From Allodiplogaster sudhausi (lineage: Eukaryota; Nematoda; Chromadorea; Rhabditida; Diplogasteridae), in NCBI GenBank assembly GCA_945643635.1, contig CALZFC010000142.1, positions 7,501 through 71,500 of the forward strand: DNA of 64,000 bases, in the 5' to 3' direction. Of the stretch, positions 35,272 to 44,980 are shown one piece after another. The notes beneath the pieces were generated by a model. The model had not been told where the DNA came from, ran no database searches, and saw only the letters and a list, made by a program, of their open reading frames with translations. A program made the translations under genes and the position numbers. Within the stretch, counting starts at the first letter, position 1. Each line of letters starts with the position of its first letter.

Positions 35272-38200
35272 ATGAACGCAACGGATCCTGAGATGATAAT
35301 GGAAGGCCACGCTCGGCCCCAGTTGGCGCTGTCCAGCTCGGAGATGCTCGAGATCTGCTACCAGGTGTGTCATGGCTCATTGGTAGAACAGCTGACTCAA
35401 AAGTGAATGGTCCCTGATTCGAACCCCCGTTGCATTTATTTCTTTTGCCAAGTCGAGCAACTTTTCCATTACAGTTGTTCTTCCTCGTCATCGGCATGCC
35501 CATCAACATTGTCGCGCTGAGAAGGACGAACAAGTCACTGTTAAATACATACAAAGAAAAGAAAAGTATATCTTTGAAATAAATACAACTTGTTACCCCA
35601 TCTCTCTCTCTCTTCCTCTCTCTCTCTCTCACACACTCTCTCTCTGTCTCTTTCTCTCACTCTTTCTCTCTCTGTTTCCTTTTCTCTCTTTCTCTCTCTA
35701 TCTTTCTCTCTCTCTCTCCCTCTCTCTCTCTCTCCCTTCCAGGCGAATGCGCGATGGCGGAGTGGAAGGCCGCCTGATGCAGCTCTCCCGCCAACTGCTC
35801 ATCGCGCAAATCCTCGTGCTCTTCGTCTACTGCTTCTGGCGAACTTATTGGATCTACAAGTTCTTCTGGGTACAAGGTAAGCGACCTACATGTAGATTAA
35901 CCATCAATCTTAATTAATTGATTAATGGTTTATTATCTTATCTACACATTACATTTCAAATAGCGACCATATCATAAAGAGATGTATGTAAGTAATATTA
36001 TATTTCACTTTCGATTAATAACCGTGTCATATTGATAATTAAGATGAATTTTAAATGGAGAAAAAGTAGACAAATGTACATATGAATGCATCTTTTCATA
36101 TCTGCATTTATGAAGAAGAGGAATAAGAAGAAGAGGAAAAAGAATTAATAAAAAAAACCCAGGTGATTTCCTCTGTCGTGTCTTCTCGTTCGTGTCGGCA
36201 CTCGGCTTTCATCTCTGGTCCAATCTGGTGGCAGCGATCGCTGTCGACATGCTCTGTTGCGTTCGGTTCGTTTCTCGGCACAGGGATGTCCCAAAACCCG
36301 GCCATGGTCCCAATGGGTTTCCCAAAACCCGGCCATGGTCCCAATGGGTTTCCCAAAACCCGGTCATGGTCCCAATGGGTTTCCCAAAACCCGGCCATGG
36401 TCCCAATCTGTTTCCCAAAACCCGGCCATGGTCCCAATGGGTTTCCCAAAACCCGACCATGGTCCCAATGGGTTTCCCAAAACCCGGCCATGGTCCCAAT
36501 GGGTTTCCCAAAACCCGGCCATGGTCCCAATGGGTTTACCAAAACCCGGCCATGGTCCCAATAGGTTTCCCAAAACCCGGCCATGGTCCCAATGGGTTTC
36601 CCAAAACCCGACCATGGTCCCAATGGTTTTCCCAAAACCCGGCCATGGTCCCAATGGGTTTCCCAAAACCCGGCCCCGGTCGCATATGGGAGCCTGGACC
36701 GCGCCTGGTTTTTGACATCCCTGAACTCGCTCACAATCAGTAGTCAAATTTACGAACAATACATACAAACAGCAAAAGATGAAAGCCATTTTTCTGAATA
36801 TCTATTAAAAGTGAGCGCAACTCATACAAAACAGAGAGAAAATGAGATCGAGAGTAGAAAGAGAGAAAAGGAGTGAGAGAGAGAGAGATAAAGAGAGAAA
36901 CAGTACTAACCATTACCATTGCAGCTCTCCCCTCAGCAGCTACCGCAACGGCGCCACTCGTGTCAAGTACTTCATCGCGACGTCATGGCTGCTCGCCGTC
37001 GTCTGCGCCTTCCCGATGCTCATCTTCCGCGGCACGGTCGCCATCAGTGTCAACGAGCGAGGCGACATGATCTATGGCGACGACGCGAACCCCGAGTGCC
37101 AACAGTGCTATCATCTGGTATTTAAACAACGATTAATTGACTTATTAATTAAGTAGTTAATTAATATAATCGGGCGCTGCCTCCAGTGCTGGAATCTGGT
37201 ACGGAAGGAAGCTCTGTTTTTGTTAATTAATTAATTATCCAACTAAATAATTAATTTATGTGATACAGTTGTTCATTCCCAGATTCATCAGACAGCTACA
37301 TATTAATTTCAAGCTAGTAAACTAGGCAAGAGTGCCGGCAGACAAGAAAGAAGAAGAAAATTATGTAAATGTATATTTTATACAAATTATTTATTGTATG
37401 CAAATTATATATTTCAAATATAATATGAAAATGACCGTCTTAGAACTACTCGATGAACGTTCTCTTGGCGCACAACTTTGCGCACGTCATCACCGTCTTC
37501 TATGTGCCGCTGGCCATCATCGTGACTTGCTACACGGCGATCGGTTTCGCGCTCCACCGCCAGATGGCCGCACGCAAGCTGCTGGCCGACGCCGGCGTCG
37601 CGTCGCGATCGTCGGCGACCAAGGTAATTAATTAATTTATTAATTAATTAGTCAATTAAATTTATATTAAATTAAACGTTTACTAAGCTATCAAAAAATC
37701 TTTTACAAAAATTTAAAATTGAAGAAAAAGAAAAAAAAATGCATTAGGCGCGCTTTCTTCGAGCATCCTTTGCGATCGTTTGCACCTTCTTCTTCACGTG
37801 GCTGCCATATCAGGTTTGACTTTTAATTCGTTTTTATTACTTAATTAAAAACTCAACAATTAACAAATTAAACAGAAATAATGACACGTGCCACTAGCAA
37901 AACCTGCTTCTTAATCAGGTGCTCAATCTCATAAACGTCATTTGTATCGGTCGTGATGAAGTCTGCCTCGAGGGCTACGACTTCCTGCAAGCGCTCATTG
38001 TTGCGAGGTCTGGTTTCAATTCTCTCAATACAAATACAACGAAAGAGGCGCGGTAGAGGACTCGAACCTGGGGCCAAATGCTCAGCGCATCCGCTGCGTC
38101 ACCAATAGGCTAAGATAACCCCATTCAGCACTTGCATCAACCCGTTCCTCTACCGCTTCGGCGCGAGTCGCGGTTCATCAGAAAGGAACCGCAGCTGTCG

Positions 38201-38592
38201 CTTCCAGTCGGCGTCGACCTTTGAGAGTTCGGCCACGCGCCTCGGACAACATCAGATACTCAACGGGCAGCATCGGCGAGTCAGCAGTGCTAAGGTAGGC
38301 ATCACTCTCTCTCTCTCTCACTCTCTCTCTCTCGCTCACTTAGTTTATCTCTCTCTTTTCTCTCTCTTTATCTTTCCCTCACTCACTCTCTCAATCTCTC
38401 TGTCTCTCTCTCTCTGTCTCTCTCTCTCTCTCTCGTTTCGCTATCTGTCTCTCTCTCTCTCTGTATTCGCTGTTGCTCTGTTCGTCTCTCTCTCTCTTTG
38501 TCTCTCTCTCTCGCTCTTTCTCACAGTCAGGCATTGCACCACACAAGTTGAAAGAGCAAGAGATTGCATTCGCGTTTAATCCGAAACTATAA
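35272..38592 (+). CDS. rhodopsin-like GPCR, GnRH/AKH-receptor-like
   Basis: Ten exons join in one frame: 35272-35364, 35475-35533, 35743-35876, 36163-36265, 36925-37117, 37444-37623, 37748-37813, 37919-38007, 38129-38294 and 38527-38592. They give 351 residues. The N terminus has an N-glycosylation site (NAT, residues 2-4). TM1 is LFFLVIGMPINIVAL. TM3 follows DFLCRVFSF and ends AVDMLCCVRSPLSSYR. TM4 is YFIATSWLLAVVCAFP, TM6 has FFFTWLPYQ and TM7 has CINPFLYRF. Paired Cys are before TM3 and in loop 2 (ECQQC). The SPLS motif after TM3 and the DFLCRVFSF entry recall GnRH/AKH/vasopressin receptors (family knowledge); the ligand is unknown. The usual DRY/DRC arginine is methionine. Introns 1, 4 and 8 carry repeats. 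Confidence 0.88.
35370..35440 (+). repeat. tRNA-derived SINE fragment in GPCR intron 1
   Basis: TGGCTCATTGGTAGAACAG (A-box region) is followed by CTGATTCGAACCCC (B-box region) at tRNA-like spacing. The acceptor ends do not pair, so it is not called a tRNA gene. Confidence 0.5.
35600..35740. repeat. (CT)n tract forming a GPCR polypyrimidine tract
   Basis: The tract runs directly into CCCTTCCAG before exon 3 (35743). Confidence 0.9.
36281..36723. mobile_element. TIR-bounded element carrying a 31 bp tandem array
   Basis: CAGGGATGTC at the left and GACATCCCTG at the right are exact inverted ends, followed by AAAACC/GGTTTTT. The interior is a tandem array. It lies in GPCR intron 4, 15 bases after the donor. 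hAT-like ends are suggested by CAGGGATG; no 8 bp duplication is visible. Confidence 0.65.
36290..36692. repeat. 31 bp tandem repeat, 12 full units plus a partial
   Basis: Units start every 31 bases from 36290 to 36631, and a partial unit starts at 36662. The unit reads CCCAAAACCCGGCCATGG then TCCCAATGGGTTT, with few substitutions. Since 31 is not a multiple of 3, all frames stay open, giving false proteins on both strands. Confidence 0.97.
38036..38120 (-). repeat. tRNA-derived SINE fragment in GPCR intron 8
   Basis: On the minus strand, TAGCCTATTGGTGACGCAG (A-box region) precedes CAGGTTCGAGTCC (B box). Stem potential is partial only. It fills most of the 121 bp intron. Confidence 0.5.
38305..38526. 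repeat. CT tract filling GPCR intron 9
   Basis: CT-rich from the donor to the acceptor CTTTCTCACAG of the last exon (38527). Confidence 0.9.
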
Positions 38593-39443
38593 AATCTTGT
38601 TTTTTGCTTTTTTTGGATCCCGGTATTATTTTAATTTTGTGACATAATTTTATATTTAATTTTTAATGCAGTGAGGATAAAAGTATGAAAAAAAATCCAT
38701 CCTGTGCAGGCATCCGTACTCGTGATGACGCGTCTGGAAGCAACGGGCATCCTTCCCTTTCTCACGTCACGGAACAGCTCCGTCACGTCAACCATCGGCT
38801 AATATCGGTCCGGATAATACCGTTCGGCAAAATATCGTTCAGGCGAATACCGCTTTTATATAATTTTTTTTCCCTTTTACTTCTGTCTTTCTTTCTCTCT
38901 TCAGCATAATGAATTTTGTTCGTTAGAATTCACAAATTTTTTTATTATCAGAAATACTATTTCAAAAAATTAAATATTTCTAGACAAGATGTTCACCGCT
39001 ATTCAACTATCGACATTCATAAACCTTTAAAGAGATCACTGCGCGAATTCAGTGTATTTTGTGTCAAAATTTGAAGCTTTAAAGATCTCGCTTCTCTCTC
39101 AAGTGTGTTCTCTCGTTAACGTTGTATTCTATTCTATTGCATAATCCTGCACAGAAATTGATCAGGCCTACTATGTACGGAATTGCGAACACATACCTAT
39201 ATTTCTTGCCATCAAAATACATTAATAAATTCTGTCAAAAACATACACACACAGGGTGCGTAAATAGTGTTGCGAAAACAACGACCGGAAATCATTAAGT
39301 GAGATAATAAGCCTTGATAATAAAAATAAATTTAAAAAAAAAACTCGTTCTACCATCTTGTATTTAAATAACTAATTAATTGAATAAATAATTAATTAAT
39401 TAATTAATTAAAGATTGCCTTCACACTTTTGTTCGAAAGTATA
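38593..39443. other. 3' flank of GPCR, no gene recognised
   Basis: AT-rich DNA with a TTAATTAA run at 39375-39410. No exon or clear polyadenylation signal was picked out. Confidence 0.45.
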
Positions 39444-40850
39444 CATATATGATGGTGCCAACTAAAAAAAAAACGGTCGTTTTTGCGTTTTCGAGTGATT
39501 TGTGTCATGTGTTGGCTTACTAAACTGCACATTTTTTTGGGCATCTTTATCCACGTATAAAGGTGTACAGAAATTCGTGTGAAAAATTAGTACAAATGTA
39601 CATGTATTAAACTGCTCAACAGTTGTTTGAGAATTGAGCAAAAATATACACGTACAAATTTGTTCATAAAACGGTGTCAAAAATTAACAGAAATGTGCAT
39701 GTACTAAAGTACTCAAAAACAATAGAAGAAAGTGGGCACAAATATACACGTACAAAAGAGTACGGAAAAGTTGGGGCAGAAAGTACGCGTACAAAACTGC
39801 TAAAAAAAATGAACACAAAAATGCATGTACAAAAGTGCTCAAAATGAAATACGAATGGCAAAAAACCTCTTAATTACAGGAGTGAATTCTTTTAAGAGAA
39901 AAAAAACAACTAAATATTCTACCTATCGAGGAATACAACAAAACGTTCACTTAATAAGTTTATAAAGTAAAAATTACAATATCGGCCATGTTCAACACCC
40001 CAACAAACAAAATGACAATGGCCCACCCAATAATGGTAAAGACGTATAAATAAAAACATTAGAAAAGGAAAACAAAAACAAAAATAGCTTGAAATGTACT
40101 ATGCATGGAAGTAAGGATGTCGAAAAATGTAATGTAAGGATGTCGAAATACGAAAACATTTTTCGACATCCTTACATTGCTCCATATTATATTTTAAAGC
40201 TATTTTATGTTCTATTGCTTTTCTAATGCTTTAGTTTATTTATTCTTGCCAGTGTAGGGTGAACTTGATGTTGGCATTTTGTTTGTTGGTGTTTGAAAAT
40301 GACCGATATTGTGATTTTTACTTTCTAAACTTATTAGGTGAAGGTTTTGTTGTTTTCCTAGATAGGTAGGATAGTTAATTGTTTTTCTTAATCGTATAAG
40401 CATTAATTTACTCCTGTAATTAACAGGTTTTTCCTGCTAGTCGTATTTCATTTTTGAGCACTTTTGTACATGTATTTTTGTGCTCAATTTTTTGTGAAGT
40501 TTTGTATGCGTACTTTCTGGTCCAGATTTTCAGCACACTTTTGTACACGTATATTTTTGCTCATTTTTCTTGATGACTTTTGAGCACTAATGTTCACGTA
40601 CTTTTCTGCTTATTTTTTAGTCTGATCTCTGCACACATTTATACGCGTACTTTCAAGGTCATTTTCCAAAATGATTTCCGCGCACATTATGACATGTATA
40701 TTTACGCGCAAAATTATTTGCGCACCATTGTACGTGCATAAAGATACTCAAAAAATATGTTGTTTAGTACATGTACTTTTCTACACAAATGACACAAATC
40801 ACTCGAAAACGCAAAAACGACCGTTTTTTTAGTTGGCACCGTCATATATG
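39444..40850. mobile_element. 1.4 kb foldback element with TA flanks
   Basis: The left end CATATATGATGGTGCCAACT is matched by the reverse complement at 40831-40850 (one mismatch), with TA outside both ends. The arms pair for about 650 bp and meet near 40150, where AAGGATGTCGAAA is itself palindromic. Both arms contain diverged subrepeats of about 60 bp built on AATGTACATGTAC. No transposase frame. Confidence 0.8.
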
Positions 40851-41411
40851 TATGTACATACCTGTGCATTAAAAATTCATAGCTAAACTTCTTACGATTA
40901 GGCTGCTTCTTTCTTGTCAGAAGGAGCTGAGGAATAGGGGCTACATACAATGTTGAAGGAGGCGAAGGAACGATGAATATAAATTTCTTTTCCTTTACTC
41001 ACAATTAGTTAAAATGAAATTTGTTGGACAACAATATGGACAAAGACAAAGTGTAAAAAAAATAAAACTAGAGTTTTCAGGGATTGATTCATGAGGAATG
41101 CAAACATTGGCCACAGGCAATGTGATTATAATACATCTTCGAATAAAAAAAAACCGGAAAAGATTTCTAAATTACTGATATCTTTCTGTCCCCATACTAA
41201 CCTTTTCTCTTTGCTCGCACTCCTCTCTGTCTCTCTTCTCCCTTTTCTCTTCTCGCTCTCTTTCTTTACTCCCGTTGTTTTCTTTCTGTCTCTCTAGTTC
41301 TCTTCGTTCTCTCCCTCGCTCTGTCCCTCTCTCTCTCTCTCTCCCTCTCTCTCACCCTCTCTTTCTCTCCCTCAACCCTCCCTCTCTCTCTCTCTCTCTT
41401 TTTCTCCCCTC
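40851..41411. other. 3' flank of innexin B
   Basis: Contains CT-rich DNA from about 41220 to 41405 and no phase-consistent exon. Confidence 0.5.
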
Positions 41412-44400
41412 CTACACATCAGACCCACAGTGCGTGTCCGAGTGCTTGTCCTTCTCCTCCTCTCGCTCGTCCTCCTCGAACCGTCTCCAGAGTCCATCGA
41501 CGAGCTCTATCGCGACCAGATCGCCCGCGTTCGCTGCAACGAGCCGACAGAGGAAGACGCCGTCCGATCGGAGGATGGAGGAGATAAAACGACGAAGCAT
41601 GACGTCATCTGTATACAATACAGACATCAATTATATAGAAACACACAAACAAACCCACGCAAAATTTCTATATCATAAATAGTTTCATTAACGGTTATAA
41701 CCATAAATGGCCAGTTTTCATCAAATTATTTTTTAAATGTAATAAATTACTTATATAGATGCTATATGTACACTTACATTTCTATTTTAACTGTTGAGTA
41801 TCGTTTACTTATTGTACTATATCGTTATAAATTTATTTAGTTTTCCTTCTTAATTAAATAGAACTCTTTCGTCGTCGTTAAATGCTTGAGAGTAAATATT
41901 TAAAACATTTAAAATTTAAATTTCCCGCGCGCCAACCGCAGTTTGGCCGTGGTCCCGGCGCGTAGATGAAGCGCGCGATGAAGCGCACGCGAAGAGACGG
42001 CGCAAGCATGACGGCCGTCCAGTGGACGAGCGAGATGAACGTGGCGACGAGCGTCGCGAGCAGCCACCACCACAGGAAGAGGAAGACCTGCGAGGCGTGG
42101 ATTTTTTTATGCAAATTTTTTTTTTGCAAATTTTTATGCAAATTTTTTAAACATATTTATTTCTAGAATATCCATTTTCGATTGGTTAAATTGAACACCA
42201 CAGGAAGAGGAAGACCATCTGCTAGAGGAAGATGGTGGCTTCGATTGCGAGAATAACTGGCGGTTCTATTGGAATGTTTGTATGTAGTAATAGTGATAGC
42301 GGTTTATACCCGTTTTATGGGTTGTATAAAAAATTACTTAAAACAACAACGCTGAATGTGAATCCTTCAAATATGGCAGTATTATGGTGAAGTAAAGGGT
42401 ATCAATTATAAAGCAATAAAAAAATATCACAAAATAATATGTATGTAGATTGGAACCGGCCATTGAACCTTCTCATTGAACATGTTGATCATGATGACAC
42501 ACTGCACGGTGTGCTGAACGGTCTCATTCAGCGCCATGCGAATCTTGAAGTCGCACATCGTCACCCTAAAGTAATTAATTAATTAATTAAATAATTAATT
42601 TTGCTAAAAAATAAATGGCTCTTTTGAGTTTCAAGAGATGAATTTCAGTTGTGAAAAAGTAGTCAAGGTATCAAGGGTGCCTATCGAAACATTTACAAGT
42701 GACTATTCCCACTTGGGTCGCCTCTTTTAAATTAACAAACAAAGTTATACCTCGGAAAGTGTCCTGACTCCTCCCACTCGCGGCCCTCGATAAGATCAAG
42801 TAGAATGCCGACGCCCCAGAGAGAGGAGCTGGTCGCAAGGAAGCGATTCAGGACGACGAACTGGCAAGCGGCTTGCACGGCGTAGATCAACTTGATGAGC
42901 AGATAGAGCCCGCTTAAGTAGCGGCCACTGTGGAAGACGCGGAAGCGAGCTGAAGATGTGACACCTTATCTTTGATCGACCTTTCCTTTATGATACGTGA
43001 TCATGAATTTAACAGATTCCCGCTCATCTTAATTCTTCAAGCGGTAACTCAAAACACATTTTGTTTACTAATCCCAACTGAAAACACGAATAAATAAATA
43101 TAGCCAGTGAGCCAGTATACGATTGATTGTGAGAGATGAAGCAAGCGAAATTGATGATATAGAAACATTTCTTTGTTTTATGGTATAATTTTTTTAAAGA
43201 AAAAAAAAAGAATAAAAAAAGAAAAGCCAGGGGACTCACAATAATCACTGAGTTGTCGCGACTTATGCAGCGAGTCGTGGACGTGCTTTGCGAGCGCGTC
43301 GAGCGTGTCGCGTCGCGGTCCAGCGGCAGGCGTCGCGGCTGCCTGCTTCGCCATTCGCACAACGCTCTTGATGGCGAGGCCTAGAGGCTCGTAATATGAG
43401 GCGAAAATTAATTTTTTGGATGGCTCTGTGTACACATACATACATGACGGTGCAAATTATTTTAAAAAAAATGTATGTACTTTTTGCATTTGCTGCACGA
43501 ATCTGCCAAATTGGTCAAAATTTTCATGTACATGTGCATATTGTCGAAAAGTAGAAAAATGCCGTTTTTCTTAGTTGGCAACTCCATATACGTATATATA
43601 TGAACATATGTGTCCGTATTGTGCTTGCAAATTAGGAGTTGGCGACATTCAAGCTCCTTTAAAACGGGCTTCTTAACTAAGTGGAAGAACTGCACACAGC
43701 GCAGGAAGTTCGTTTTGCTCGCACTCGCAAAACGAACTTTGAAGTGATCAATTCCGACCGGAACTTCAAAGTTCGTTTTCCCATTACAACACTCGTTTTG
43801 AAAGAACGTTTTCCGCGCACTTCATAACGAACATTCCCACCAGCGGGGAAAAGTGTGTGTCTGTATTCAATAGCCAACCCGAATGAGCGTTCAGAATGCG
43901 CCACAGCAATGCTGGAAGGTAGAAGAAGACACCCATGACTCCGAGAATGAACGGCACCCACTGATAATATCCTGTGGAAAGAAATCGACTTATTAATTAC
44001 AATATTGATTAAGTAATTAATTAATTAATAAGTTGCAGTTCTATTTCGCAACTACTTCTTTATATTTTACGGATAAGGGATCGATGGAACAAATTATTAA
44101 AAAAAATAATCTTCACCTATTTCTCTCGCTTCCCTCTCATCGTTCCCAGGCGGCAGCGCTTCATGATTCGGCACAAAGTAGGTGTTCTTCACGAAGCAAT
44201 AGTACTCGCAGTACTCCTCCATCGCGGCTGTAATCATCGAATTTTTTTGTAAGTGAAATAATTTTTTTATTTAGAATAAAAAAATATGAATATAGAGAAG
44301 GAAATTGAAAAATAATTAAGAATTATTAAAAAAAATTAATTCTAACGCTGAAATTGCGCAGGGACCCAGCATTGAATCGGTTCTCCGACGTATCTGTAAT

Positions 44401-44643
44401 AAAAATAATAATTTTTTTTTATAAATACATGTAATTGACTTCCCTCAATATGTTGTAAAAAAAATTATAAAAATAACGAGAAAAAGGAAGAAATTTGAAA
44501 AAATGAATTCTAAACTGTTTGGCCGACAGCGTGAGCGAGAGAATGACGAGAATGGTTGGCGTGTAAAAGTAGTTGAGACGATCGATAGCGTCATCTTCGA
44601 GATGAGGCTTGAGCTCATCGAGAAAAGTGTGAACGAAGAACAT
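41412..44643 (-). CDS. innexin (gap-junction subunit), copy B
   Basis: Nine exons in one frame: 44643-44516, 44393-44347, 44227-44117, 43971-43879, 43380-43240, 42949-42751, 42565-42469, 42087-41937 and 41608-41412. They give 387 residues, normal for innexins. Innexin hallmarks: [14 protein letters not shown] at about 43-56, the second loop-1 Cys in [13 protein letters not shown], the YYQWVPFIL motif at about 97-105, [20 protein letters not shown] opening loop 2, and [20 protein letters not shown] into TM4. Each outer loop has two Cys as usual. The acidic tail [17 protein letters not shown] is specific to this copy. It forms hexameric or octameric hemichannels in the plasma membrane (family knowledge). 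It lies 337 bp downstream of innexin A on the same strand. Confidence 0.93.
43436..43600. mobile_element. short relative of the 39444-40850 foldback element
   Basis: CATGACGGTGC near 43444 and TTAGTTGGCAACTCCATATA at 43570-43589 are diverged versions of the same termini, and GTACATGT-type motifs lie between. It sits in an intron of innexin B. Confidence 0.55.
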
Positions 44644-44980
44644 TATAACCTCTCCACCGAGAGCTAACGGGCGACTAATTAAGGATATTAATTAGCTTAT
44701 TTAATCTCGTTCTCTGCAAAAGTAGATTTTCATAACAAATAGGCAATTTAAAAGAAAATTTCATAACGATATGCATATGTTTCCAATGCACATAAGCGAT
44801 GGAACTGAATAAACGAGAAGGCAAAAATTTAAAAAAAAGAATAATTTATTTATTTAAACGTCAACCAAGCATAAGTACTAATAAACTACAAAGTGTCAAT
44901 ATTCAATATAAAATATTTACACATATACTGGACTACTTCATACAAGGCAATAATGTTTCATAACAATGAAATATTTGTGC
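44644..44980 (-). promoter_or_regulatory. short intercistronic region between innexins A and B
   Basis: Only 337 bp separate the stop of A from the ATG of B. AATAAA occurs on the minus strand at 44850-44845, 131 bases after the stop. CCCGTTAG, a possible trans-splice acceptor, lies just before B. This spacing fits a nematode operon; a separate promoter is equally possible from sequence alone. Confidence 0.4.

Noticed and set aside
35370..35440. Functional tRNA gene
   Set aside because: A and B boxes are present but acceptor and anticodon stems do not pair well; better explained as a tRNA-derived repeat. The same applies to 38036-38120 and 1183-1572.
36290..36692. CRISPR-like regular array
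   Set aside because: Units are contiguous with no spacers, and the genome is eukaryotic.
36108..36876. Long overlapping frames of 100-208 codons on both strands encoding PKPGHGPNGF-like repeats
   Set aside because: They arise from the 31 bp tandem array, whose period keeps every frame open. They lie in a GPCR intron.
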